Shown here in pieces: positions 9,537 to 20,870 of a stretch of DNA of 64,000 nt. Positions within the stretch are counted from its first letter, which is position 1. Each line of letters starts with the position of its first letter. The position numbers and the translations under genes were made by a program. Under the pieces are notes generated by a model that searched no databases, was not told the DNA's origin, and saw only the letters and a list, made by a program, of their open reading frames with translations. This DNA is from Kondoa malvinella (lineage: Eukaryota; Basidiomycota; Agaricostilbomycetes; Agaricostilbales; Kondoaceae), in contig BCIM01000004.1 in assembly GCA_039545315.1 (NCBI GenBank), positions 832,643 through 896,642 on the forward strand, written 5' to 3'.

Positions 9537-10699
9537 ATGAGTGAGCGCAAGGTACTCAATAAGTACTTGTACGTACGCCCTAACAGCCCTATGATCATTA
9601 CTGACATCGCTGCTATAGCCCCCCGGACTTTGATCCGTCAAAGATCGTCCGGGTGAAGGGAATGGGCAAGAAACAGCAAGTTGTTCGTCTCATGTATGTC
9701 CTCTGCTCTATCTACACGCACACTGCTCATATCTGTGTCTACAGGGCTCCATTCAGCATGCGATGCAATACTTGCGGAGAATATATCTACAAGGGCAAGA
9801 AATTCAATGCTCGGAAAGAAACTGCGGAAGGCGAGCTCTATTTCGGTATCAAGATCTTCCGCTTCTATAGTAAGCCCATCATCTAATCCCTCCATTATGT
9901 CGTACTGATGATCATTAATCTAGTCAAATGTACTCAATGCTCTGCCGAAATCACCTTCAAGACGGACCCAAAGAACACCGACTATGTAGCTGAGCATGGT
10001 GCTATGAGGAACTTTGAACCATGGCGCGACTCAGGCGAGGTCCCAGAAACTGAAGAAGAGTCTCTTGCGCGTTTAGAATCCGAACACGCCGCTGATGACC
10101 CTATGGCCGAATTGGAGAGCAAAACAGTGGACAGCAAGCGCGAGATGGATATATTGGACAAGCTTCAGGAGATTCGAAACAAGAATGCGAGATTTGAAAG
10201 GGCGGATAAGGAGCATGTGTTGGACAGTGTTAGCTCGAGGCCGGCTGTTCAGGGCGTGGATGAAGAGTATGAGACCAGGGAAGCTGAGGCCAGGCGCAAG
10301 CTGGAGCAAGAGGAAGATGAAGCCGAGATTGGACGCGTCTTTTCCAAAATTCCGCCGGAAGGTCATGGATCCATTATGCCGTCTATTGAACTGGATGAAG
10401 CGTTGGAAGACGATGCTGGAGAAGATGCCGATACTACCATCACTGCGCCATCCGAAATGTCTGCTTCTACTTCTTCCATGCCTCCGCCTCCTGTTCCAAA
10501 GGCAGCAGTCATCAAGAGAAAACTGGATGAAGTCGAACCTGATGCTTTGTCCTTACTCTCAGAAGACGCAAAACGATATGCATCTACTTCGGCTTCCATC
10601 GTACCAAAAAAGAAGAAGAAGGGAATAGATAGTGCGATGGCTGCGAAATTGGGTATCAAAATTGCGCCGAAGGATTCAAAGGGGAAGGGCAAGGCTTAA
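9537..10699 (+). CDS. YJU2: pre-mRNA splicing factor YJU2/CWC16 (CCDC94)
   Basis: YJU2 joins the Prp19 complex and promotes the first transesterification step of splicing. Exons 9537-9568, 9619-9693, 9745-9869 and 9924-10699 join in frame to a protein of about 335 residues. The amino-terminal block is diagnostic: [20 protein letters not shown], then [51 protein letters not shown] and [17 protein letters not shown]. The four cysteines (CxxC ... CxxC) form the known zinc site. The carboxyl half is acidic and helical, then Ser/Pro rich, and ends in lysine-rich clusters (KKKKKG, KGKGKA) that look like a nuclear localisation signal. The length is normal for the family. The first exon is only 32 nt. 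Confidence 0.95.
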
Positions 10700-11574
10700 G
10701 GGCTTAAGCAAGAGGCGAGATACCAGTACATGTGTAAATTGAGGGTAGATAGTATGCACATAGACATAGAGGATTGTAATCTAATCAATCGCTCCGACTC
10801 TCTGCTCGAGGGTTTCTTTTGGTTCGAGCGTCCAATCATCCAGATGAATCAGATACTAAGAAGAAAGACCTCGCAAGCGCTCGATTCGCGTTACTGCTTT
10901 GCTCTTCGTACGAAGCGATGTGTCCGCGGCTGGCAATCTTGCATGAAGTCACTTCTTGTCTTGAAGCTCGCGGAACAGCAAGACTGTCTTTTACACGCTC
11001 TGCTCAGCCCATTCACGCAATTTCAAGACGTCTCGAGTCATGTTGAAGGACCAGATCGTCTGCATTCTTTGTGACAATTAATATTGCTCAGAAACAGCAT
11101 GAACAATATCGCTCATCTGTTCTCTTCTTGGCTTTGAATAGCAAGATCCACGTTGGACACTCTTCGGAAACGTCTGTGCTCGTTCTCAGCTGGCTAAGCG
11201 CTGTTTCTAGCTACCTGATGTTCGATATGTCAGTTGATGGCCGCGCAATGATCGATCACTGTGCTCAAAGCCGTGCTCTGCTCACGACTATGTGTCCCAG
11301 CAAGCAAAAGCTCTCGCATAGCACATTTCGCTTTTGATGTCTGTCTCGTACGTGATGATGCAAAATTGGCCATATCTTGTTCCGACGATAGGCTCCTGGA
11401 AGCACCACTCTCGTCTATCACAGTATAGGCTCCAACGGATGTCTGTCTCTATTCGTGCCTTCTATCCCGTCAATGATGCGAGCCATCTTCTCGATAGCCT
11501 ACTTGTCATTCTTGTTATGCTCGGCTTGCTCTTACTTGCACCTGAAGAGAACTCCTTTTGACTAGCTTAGCACA
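10700..11574. other. no confident gene; coding-like minus-strand stretches
   Basis: Minus-strand pieces such as NMTRDVLKLREWAEQSV (near 11040-10990) and KMARIIDGIEGTNRDRH (near 11500-11440) look protein-like, and the 11421-11230 frame is open, but they do not join into a gene I can support. The last part is the promoter of the 11575 gene. Confidence 0.25.
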
Positions 11575-12256
11575 ATGAATCAAGAAACCTACGCTCAATT
11601 CACTGCAAGCGACCGCTACGCAAACATATTGCTAGGCCTGCATCAAGTGAGTAGGCGTTCCGCGAGTAATCTGCGTATTTTGACTATTTTCAGGCTAATC
11701 AGTTGAAACATGCCATTGTCCGCGATATTCAGTCTAAAGAGGGCAAAATCCATTTGGTTGCCGAAGAGGTCGATCACCACGTCAAAGTAAGTCTCTGCTC
11801 ATTCTGTAGCAGCTTAGGACTGATTAGCGAGTGTAGTTCCTGTCCGTCGCTTTATACCTGAACAGCGTCAGAATCGTGAACGACGGCTGGTGGCAGGCGC
11901 TCGAGAAGGTGATGGAAGACGGTTCTCAAGCGCAGAAGCTAATCAACGACTTCAATGACCGATACGCTAAACCAGTAGACATGAACTCTGTTGCCTATGC
12001 TTTGGTTGGGATAATGGCCGTGCATCATGTGGGTTTCATGAGTCCGGACGATGGCGGAACCATGATGTGCCTTACGGAGGACGAGGACAAACTGGCGATT
12101 GCAAGACTATTCATGGCAAAGTTGGAGGTGAGTAATAGGTCAATTACAATCAATTCAAGCTGAATTACCTTGTAGGCTGGACGCAAAGAGGTTGCTAGCA
12201 GTTGGCCTGCAGATGAAGAGCGTTTTGTGAAAGCCGAAATGGCAGAGAGTGCCTGA
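11575..12256 (+). CDS. uncharacterised small soluble protein (178 aa)
   Basis: Four exons (11575-11646, 11694-11786, 11837-12127, 12176-12256) join exactly in frame to 178 codons, with a good GTGAGT or GTAAGT at each donor. This supports a real gene. The protein starts MNQETYAQFTASDRYANILL and contains YLNSVRIVNDGWWQALEKVM, DRYAKPVDMNSVAYALVGIM and an acidic end. It appears mainly helical, with no signal peptide, membrane segment or zinc motif. I do not recognise the family. Confidence 0.65.
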
Positions 12257-12925
12257 AAGCTGGAGTCGGGCACATCAGAGGGACGCCGAGGTGCGGTAGT
12301 GTATTCGGTATACAAGCATTGCACAGACAGTGCTTACACATCTATATTCATGCCGGCTCTTCATCAAGCTTTACTTCTCGCTTGCTGAACAATTATTGGC
12401 AGCTGAATTCAGGGGATCCTCTTCTGACCCTTCGAGTGGACAATTGTACGCCTTGGTTGCGTCTCAGAAACAGAGGCTCGACGTTGTCCAAGTCAACTTC
12501 TGCTTTGGGCGAGCTGGCAATGAGATTGCCTAATCCCGAAGCAGTACAGGAGCAGACAAGAGTGCAGAGTATGCGAAACAAGAATAACACAGTGCGAAGA
12601 AGGAGAGAGCAAAGAAAAGAACAAGGACGCAGCGATCAGCCTGTTGACCAAATTTTGTTCCTGCCGCGGTCTTCCAAAGAGGTGCACAGTCCAGAAAATG
12701 TAGCTAGCTACTAGCACATATTGATGAAAAGAGCCCGTTTTGAATGGAAAACCAAAGCAGCATGATCGAGGGAATGCAATGCGTAGTAACGCGATACGAT
12801 CTGACAGAGATGGAAGAACACGTGAGACAATGCTGCTGTATTTGAAAGCTGAGAAATGGAGGAAGCGGCTTGCAAAGAATTGAGCAGAGCAAACCAAGTC
12901 GGTCGAGCGAGTCGGCAATTTCCTG
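12257..12925. other. intergenic, no gene recognised
   Basis: Overlapping short frames on both strands occur, none with family motifs or sensible splice joins. It lies between the convergent ends of the 11575 gene and VPS74 and probably holds their 3' untranslated regions. Confidence 0.4.
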
Positions 12926-14353
12926 TCAACCCATTCTTTCAGTATGTATGGCAAAAAGCCAGCTTTTGTTCCAGAATACACATGCCCTTACATATACTGC
13001 CCTCAGTCCCCTTTCCGTTGCGATCACAGCAAAGAGTCCTAAAAATCGATAATCAGTAAAGCCCAAACAGGTCAACAGGCTCCCGCTGACCATCCTCGAA
13101 TAGACGTTCAACACGGCAGCCACAATTTCCAACTGTAGCTCGCTTGACCCACTAGCTTCCTGCCTCGCCAATCTACTAATCTCTGCCAAATTACTCCTCT
13201 CTTGCGCATCTTGGCTTCCACTTCCAGTACCCAACCCTGTCCTAGTCTGCGCAGTCGGTGGTTTCCCAAATGGCCATTGACTGAATTCCGCCATCAATTC
13301 ATCGCATTTCGCAAAAGCCGTTTCGCGCGCGTCGTAGCCTAAATGAACGAGCGCGTTCTCGAGTACATTGGCGGCGAAAGCGGCGCAGACCATGCATACT
13401 GCTCTGATGGTGCGATAGCGGACCGTGTCGGAGTATAAATCGGATGAGGGGACTGCAGCTGTTCGAGCAGTGAGCAAGGCAGAAGTGCGTCTGAGAACAT
13501 CGTCTTTGAACGCTGGGTCGGAAACTGGATGCGTCGCCATATCAAAGAGGAGGAAATTGCGCTTTTCGGTGCGGAGGACGCCTTTGTCTACTAGACCTTT
13601 TGCTAAGCGTTCGCGAACTTGTTTGAGCTGGTATCCAATCTTCATGACGTTCCATGTTTCGCCTAGAATGAGCATCAGCGAGTAGAACACCGAGAACGGG
13701 AAGAGGCTGACCGCTCATGAGGTCTATCCATGTGCCTACGCTCATCCTCTCGCTGACTTTCATCATCTTTAACGCTTCGTCCAACAACACTTCGCCCGTC
13801 AGCCTTTCGTCCACTACTTCAATGTATCTGTGCTTTCTCACCTCAGCACGTATAGCACATGCGAAAAGAGTGGTAGACGCACCGATCGGGTAAGGGAAAT
13901 CGCCGCCGATTCGGATCCTTGACCATAGCTATCCGATGCCTCAATGCCAATTCAATGATGATTGCCCCTCGGAGAGTGTACGAGATGTTGTCATTCCAAA
14001 AAGACAGATAGCCCTTTTCAAGAGCTTGAGCTTTCAGATCCCAATCGAGGGGAAAGAAAGCAAGGTACCTGCTTGTCCTTCAAACCCATCAAAAGCACTT
14101 CCTCCATCAACGTCAGCTTGGGATTAAGCTTTTCTTCATCCTGATCATCCATATCTCTTGGGTCATACCCAACTTTATGCGACGATTTTGCAGAACCAGA
14201 AGGTTGATTATCATTGTATGCGTTCTGTTGGCCGTTCGTAGGCTTCTTCGGTTCACTAGACGGTCCGGCTGCAGTTGTGGGAGAGGTGCTGGTAGATTCA
14301 GAGGATTGATCACCTCCGCCTACCCGACGTCGCGATAGTCCTCCAGTCGACAT
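12926..14353 (-). CDS. VPS74: Golgi phosphoprotein 3 / Vps74, PI4P effector
   Basis: GOLPH3/Vps74 binds phosphatidylinositol 4-phosphate on the Golgi and retains glycosyltransferases by coupling them to COPI. Four exons join in frame. Exon 1 (14353-14069) has a Ser/Thr-rich leader starting [14 protein letters not shown] and then the family start [34 protein letters not shown]. Exon 2 gives [16 protein letters not shown] and [14 protein letters not shown]. Exon 3 gives [20 protein letters not shown]. Exon 4 gives [40 protein letters not shown], then the helical core with [11 protein letters not shown] and [14 protein letters not shown]. The arginine cluster near the amino terminus is in the position of the known COPI/enzyme binding region. 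The last exon runs about 50 residues beyond the usual family end (after [10 protein letters not shown]), so either a further 3' intron or a lineage-specific tail exists. Confidence 0.92.
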
Positions 14354-15087
14354 GTTTAGCAGATCCTTGTATCAAGAAGTCGTGCAAGGCTGCTTTTGTA
14401 CAGAGTGTACGAGGCTTGAGGTCAGTTGTTTGAGGTAGAGTAGCGCGCGTGGACCAATTGCGAGAATGCGAAGCGGATAGGCTGAATACACCGTGTGATT
14501 CAAGTCGCTGTCGTTGACCGTTGCGTATTTGATGGATTACGAGTAGCCTGAGCTGCGAAATCCGGGCGTGTTTGGCTTGTGCAGATGGTCACTCTCAGCA
14601 AGGGCACCGCGACCTTTTGCAAGGGAAGCGTCGGGAATTTGAATTGACTTGATAAGCTCAAGAGAGAGCCTTGATGTCTTTTCTGTATGGAAGCTAGCAG
14701 ACCTTCCTGTCTTGTCTGATAGAGCAGGCCAGCGTCCTCGGGTAGGGTCGGTCAGTACTCCGACCGTACGCTCTCTCTCAAGAGTTTGCTTTCGTCACTC
14801 ACTCACCCGTTCTCTGCCTTTGCTTGCGATAAACTTCAAGACGTGTGGCTCGTGTAAAGATCGCAAAGCAATTTCCCTACGCAAATTCGCCCAAGGGCAA
14901 CCGATTTCTGCAGTCCTCTCGATGTGTCCGACAAGCAACTGAACGCATAACACACACGAAATATCGGCTTGCCTGCTCTTCTGCGTCCTCTGCAGCGGAA
15001 TATTGCTACACTGGAATCTTAAATCATTGCACACTTAGCAGAAAGAGGGGATCGCCCGAGGCAGAGCGTTTGCCCTTTTCCAATTGA
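14354..15087. other. divergent intergenic region between VPS74 and the histidine kinase
   Basis: No gene is seen. This 734-bp interval must contain both promoters, because the two genes are transcribed away from each other. Confidence 0.5.
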
Positions 15088-18000
15088 ATGCTTTCTCAAG
15101 ACATGCCGCTCCCGCCGCTAGCAACACCTCCAGCGACTTCACGCGAAACAGATCCTTTGCTCGCCTTGCAACCTCCTGCTGTTCCAAGACTGGCGTTGGA
15201 ATGTCTGCCTATGCCGATCGTCCTTTTCGAGCCTTCGTTAAGGTTGAATTTCATCAATGCTGCTGCAAGACGATTCTTTGGCGTGGCCGCTCATTTGCGA
15301 AGACCGGAAACGGCTTTTGTAGGCGCAGATGAACTGTTTGCCGAAGAAGGACTTCGATTGGGTCCGCCTTCGCCTGATCAAATGGAAGCAATGGCTTTGC
15401 GAGGAGAGAGCATTGAATACGGTGAATGGGGTGAAGAGTTGCGGTCCTTCGTTTGCAAAAGACGCAATGCCGCTCCGCCGGGTCACGAACTTTCCTATTC
15501 TCTGGTCGTCGTCCGAGCCTCTGTTGCGCCTTTCCAACCATCAACAGACTACTTTGCTGCCGGTGCTCATCATGCGACTGGCGCAACCCGGGTGCATCAA
15601 GCGTCCAAATCGCCTTCACCTCACAGTCCAAGTTTAGCCAGCAATGGTCCGTGGCATATCGTGACACTTTTAGGCACAGTCGTCTCGCCTTCCAGCTCAA
15701 ACAACGAAACATTGGGCGCCCTTACACCGCATGACATTACTCAAAGACCACCGTTGCGTCTTCCTGCGCGAAGTCGATCTGGCGGATCATCGCAATCGCA
15801 ATCATCCTCTGCTTCAGGTCGAGCTGGTCTGACATCCGCTTCACAAACTCCAGAACAAGCTTTTGCCCAATTTTCAGCGCAAGCAGAATCAAGACCGCAA
15901 CCTGTTTTGAGCACGGGTCAATTGGGCAGATCGAGAAGCCCAAACAGCTCTATACCTACTCCTGGCTCTGTCACCTCATCATCGGCAAGCGTTGTTGGTC
16001 TGGCACCCACTTCCCCTCATTCATCGGATCCTTCGCCTTTGCCAAGATCAGCAGCGTCTAGTTTGCAGAAAGACAGCTTCTTCCCTCGAGTGACGAAAGC
16101 TTCATCAGCTTCCATCAACTCTTCCTCAACGGGCGAATCATCAGGTCGATCGAATAGTGCTGGTACACCATCCAGTCTACTATCGACCAACACTTCCTTC
16201 TCCCAGCATTCACCTGCTATTTCGCCTGCCTTACCCGGAAACAAGAAGACTGCTCCTTCGACCTCTCTACCTTCGACGAACCTCTCACCTATGCCTGAGC
16301 ATCCAGCTTCAGAAGAAGCTTCTATTGCTTCCACAGCACCGCTTCCAATATCAAAACCTGAATTCATCATAGAGCCATCACCTTCTCTAACACCCGCAGC
16401 CTTATCTTCCTCTTCCGGTGAAGCACCCGCACCACCACCAAAGAAAGACTCGCCAGCCGCACAGATTATCGCCCAACAAAGAGCTCAGGATTTCGTAGAA
16501 CACACTGCTGCAGCTCTAGCAACCCAGCCTGGTAGTCCGAACCAGCCTTCTAGAGGTCATTCGAGGAACTTGAGTGATCCGCCTAGCCCTCCGGTCAGTT
16601 TACGGCAACCGCCGGCGTGGAGTTCAGGGAGTATGGGATCTTTATCCATGGGTGTGAGTAGAACTCTTCACTGCTGAAGTATGTTTGGCTGACTTGTGGT
16701 GCAGAGCGGATCGAAACGACCTCCGCTACGACCAGCTGGAAGACCGAGATCATCGTACAACAGTTACACATCTTCTTCTACTTCGAAATGGTCTTCGCCG
16801 CATTCTTCCTCTGCTTCAACAATACATCCAGCTGCAACACCTTCTCCTGATCTGATAGGAGGCTTCGAAATGCCGGCAGCTTCAAACCCGCTCACACTCC
16901 TCACCCATGCCGCTTTGGCTCATCTACCCAACACTGGTCTCCTTCTCGCCTCGAATGATCTCTCAGGCGGATTCGTGAATGATACTGCTAGGGAACTGCT
17001 GTTGGGTGTCAGGTCACCAGCGCATTTGCCGAAGAACAGCGATGATTCAGAAACAGAAGATTCCGATGCCCAATCCGATGCCCGAAACAAGAAGAACGGC
17101 GACTGGATGGAAGAAGGGATGTGGATCGCTGCGCCTGAACCAGGAGGGAAATGGACTTGGGATGGAGCGGAATTCTTCAGAGGAATCGACAACGAGTCTC
17201 GCTACCGGAACAATCAGCACAGTCCGTCAAGGATGGACAAGAGTCCGGATAGTCCGGAAGCTGGTGATCGACCTGGCGCCTTTTCTGAACCGCCTGCGAG
17301 TGTTTTAGAAGAAATGTCTGGCAAGTATGCCCACTCGGAACCGATGCGACAAGGCGTTTCCTCTTCTTTGCAGAGCTCAGATCTGTCTTCTACTAACTCG
17401 CTCAAGGATCTTGCTGGTCTGCCAAATCAAGTCTACAAGATGACGGTCGCTACCATTCTGCGGCGGAGTCAAAGTCTAGCGAAAGCGAGGCGGAAACAGG
17501 CGAAAGCAGCGAAGGCGGCGGAGCAGCAGCGCGCCCAGCGTCCAAATCTACAGAGATCAGATACTAACAACTCGCGACTATCGACGTTGCGAGAAGAGGA
17601 TCTCGGGTCTGGAAGACCTGGAAGTCCAATGTCTCCTGGTCTGTCGGTTGGAACTTCGAGTCCTGGTTCACCGCGTGAGTGACTCATACAGAGGTCTGAC
17701 TCGCAGCTGATCATCTTTCTTGATGAGCAGGGACGAAGAGCTCAAAGCCGCTCAAGAAGCCCTATCGTGTCTACGATGCATCCTTCTCGCAACGTATCAT
17801 GGATCCGCTAGAACCTCTGCTTGAGATGGTTGCTCGTCGCAACGAGGATCCGGACCATTCTCTAGGAGGTGGTGCGAATGCAGGCGGTTTGGTCGTTGGG
17901 ATCGAAGTTGAAGTCTCTGAAGCTGCCGATCTCTCGCTGGATGCCTACACCACTTCTACAGCTATGCCTAGACAATCAACTTCAAGTGTGCACAGCGCCG

Positions 18001-20543
18001 ACATGGAGCGCAAGCGGATCAGAAGAAGGCTTGTCGAAATTCGCGGCTCACCAATTCGAAAACCAGACGGCACGCATCTTGGAGGCATGCTCATTCTGCG
18101 AGATGTCACCGATGAGCGTCGATCAAGCGTCTCGGAAAGCGCGACAACTCGCATACGAGAATTAACAGGCAAGAAGCTACCTGAAAGCGGGGAAGGCTAC
18201 TTCAAGCAGATTTTGGATCACATGCCTCAGATGGTATGGACGACAACGCCTATGGGCTCCCACGACTACTTCAACAATCAGTGGTACGAGTACACTGGTC
18301 TCGAGCCTGAACAGAGTCTAGGCATAGGATGGCAGAATCCTTTCCACGATGACGATATGCCGCACACAATCAAAGCTTGGAGCCATTCTCTGGCGACAGG
18401 CGATCCATACTCCGTAGAATATCGTTGCAGACGGCACGATGGTGCATGGCGCTGGATGCTCGGCCGCGCTCTACCGATGAGAGATGCTGAAGGCACAATC
18501 ACGGGCTGGTTTGGTAAGCGGTGTAGAACGCTCCCGCATTCTTGTCGCTGACTTCCATCACAGGTTCATGTACTGATGTGGAAGACTTTATCCACACTCG
18601 CTACCAGCTTGCGAAGACCCAAGAGCAGTTCAAGAGTGTATTGTTCAACACTGAAATGATGTATGTTTCGCCCTTGTCTGCTTTCTGCAATCCGCTGACC
18701 CAGCTTCTAGCATCATTACGCTCGACACCAAACTCGACATCACATTCTTTGAAGGCATGAAGACCGAATGTATACCAGAGACCAACCTTCGCGTCAAGGA
18801 CGCGGTAGGCAAGAACTACTGGGATGTATTTCCTTGGGGTCATACGCTTGGAATGGCCGAGAAGATGAATCAGATCATGACTGGCGAGGAGGTAGGCTTT
18901 TGTTTCTACTTGAGGTTGACCCGGCTGAGACCATCTTCAGGCCGTCATCAATTTTGAAACTCCCTATCAGGTCGGAATGGATGGAAAAGACATGCCCATC
19001 TTCCGAGTCACAGTATGTTATCCATCATGATCTATTACTCGCTCTCATGTGTGCACTAGCTGTCCGCAATGAAGAGCGAAGGTCCAGATGGCTCGCCTCG
19101 CACTGATGGCATCATCATAGTCGGCAGCGACATATCAGCCATGCGCAATGCTGAAATCGAGCTGGCGAAAGTCTCGGACGAGAGGCGAAAGCTGGTCGTA
19201 TCAGAAGCAGCAGCACAAGAAGCTAGCAGGATGAAGAGCGAGTTTGTGTCGACCATCAACCACGAATTGCGCACGCCCGTATCCGGCATGATTGGAATGG
19301 CAGAATTGCTGCTGGACGACCCTTCCCTTTCAGCGATGCATCGAGACTCTATCGAAAAGATCATGCGCTCCGGCGAAATACTCCTTGACATGATAGGCAT
19401 GGTGCTGGTATGTGCTTGGGTGGCTTTACATTGACAGACGCTGACATTGGCTTCAGGACATGGGCAAAGTCGAAGCCGGCAAGCTTGAGCTCGACAAGCG
19501 ACCCTTCCACTTGTCTGAGATCTTGGATGACGCAAGGCTAGTAGCATCAGCTAGCTCAAGAAAAGGTCTTCGCTTTGTCGACAACGCTCAGCAGATCTAT
19601 CCCGGTACTGTCATGGGCGACATGCCGAAACTCCGGCAGATCTTGTCAAATCTCCTCTCGAATGCGATCAAATTCACCAGTCATGGCTCTGTCACGCTTA
19701 CAGCAGAACAAGTCGAAGAGACAGAAGACGGCGTCGTTATTGTTTTCACTGTTGCGGACACTGGCGTCGGCATCAAGAATGAGAATCTCCCGCACCTCTT
19801 CAGCGCCTTCCAACAAGAAGATGCATCGACGTCTCGTAAATTTGGGGGAACAGGTCTCGGGCTCTACATCTCCCGCCAGCTCGCTGAACTCATGGGCGGA
19901 TCAATCACTCTCGCATCACGGCATGGACGCGGCACGACAGCAACATGTACTATACCTTTCAAAAAGTGTCTCGAACCAATCATACCACCGGCTCTTAAGC
20001 TGGAGCAAGCCCGCTACGTGGATCGCGCCAAGATCTGGATTCTTGTGGCAGAAGACAATGAAATCAATCGAGAAATTGTTGTCCGACACCTCGAGAAGAT
20101 GAAGTTCAATGTCAAGGCGGTTATTAACGGCTTGGAAGTATTGGAAGTGCTGCAGAAACACAAGTTTGATCTCATATTGATGGACGGACAAATGCGTCAG
20201 TGCTCTCTCTGGCTGACTTGCACCCGAACGCTGATGTTGTGTCTAGCGGAAATGGATGGCTACGATGCGACCACTCAGATTCGATTGCGACCCGATCTTG
20301 GGCATCAAACAGTCAAGATCATTGCTTTGACCGCAGCAGCGATCGAAGGCGACAAGCAAAAGTGTCTTGACTATGGCATGGAGTACGTCCAAGCCAGTTC
20401 AGGTCGAAAGCTAGCTAACGTCTACCTATAGTGACTACCTTGCGAAACCTGTACGAGCCAAGAGCCTCGAGTCCATGATTCTGCGACAACTTGCGCCCAC
20501 GCCTGACACTTCACCTACTGTCGGTGCAATAACTGTTCAATAG
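15088..20543 (+). CDS. cytosolic hybrid histidine kinase with PAS domains
   Basis: Ten exons (15088-16653, 16705-17674, 17731-18513, 18564-18660, 18711-18891, 18941-19012, 19060-19407, 19457-20195, 20247-20382, 20432-20543) join without a stop to 1,667 residues. Domains in order: a PAS-like fold near residues 30-150 (PIVLFEPSLRLNFINAAARR); a long Ser/Pro-rich region; a second PAS-like segment (GLLLASNDLSGGFVNDTARE); a canonical PAS/PAC (DHMPQMVWTTTPMGSHDYFN to YRCRRHDGAWRWMLGRALPM); another PAS-like unit; the H-box with phospho-acceptor His (STINHELRTPVSGMIG); an ATPase domain with N, G1 and G2 boxes (LSNLLSNAIKFT, VADTGVGI, GGTGLGLYISRQLAELMGG); and a receiver (VAEDNEINREIV, LILMDGQMPEMDGYDATTQI, LAKP) with its Asp. 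No membrane segment is seen, so it is a cytosolic sensor, presumably signalling through an HPt protein to the HOG-type or similar pathway. The stimulus cannot be told from sequence. Confidence 0.93.
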
Positions 20544-20870
20544 TAATCCGAGCACTCTCTCTCATCTGCATTCTGTCGCATCTTCACCATTGCATGTATT
20601 GTACAAATTCACGCCGGAGCTTGCAAGGCCCGATAGGTTATTATTGTCTAGAGGTATAGCAATATTCATTGTCAATATTTTAGAAGGAGTTCATAATACC
20701 AAAGCATCAATTGTAGAATAGGGCATCTTCGAATTGAAGTAATTAGCAATGTATCATATCCGCTGTCATGCAGATGTTTCCCTTAATGTTGGGCTTGAAG
20801 CCTAATGCACAAAAGCGACAAGATAGCATTGCATCCAGCGAAAAATCTTCTACTATGCTTCTGACACTTC
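20544..20870. other. short 3' intergenic region between convergent genes
   Basis: This AT-richer 327-bp interval lies between the stops of the histidine kinase and MAS1 and presumably holds both terminators; motifs such as TATTGTACA and TTATTATTGTC are seen. No gene is supported. Confidence 0.5.

Noticed and set aside
12493..12981. Minus frame of 162 codons downstream of VPS74
   Set aside because: Composition is that of untranslated sequence, with no family motif and no upstream promoter spacing; it overlaps the VPS74 3' end.
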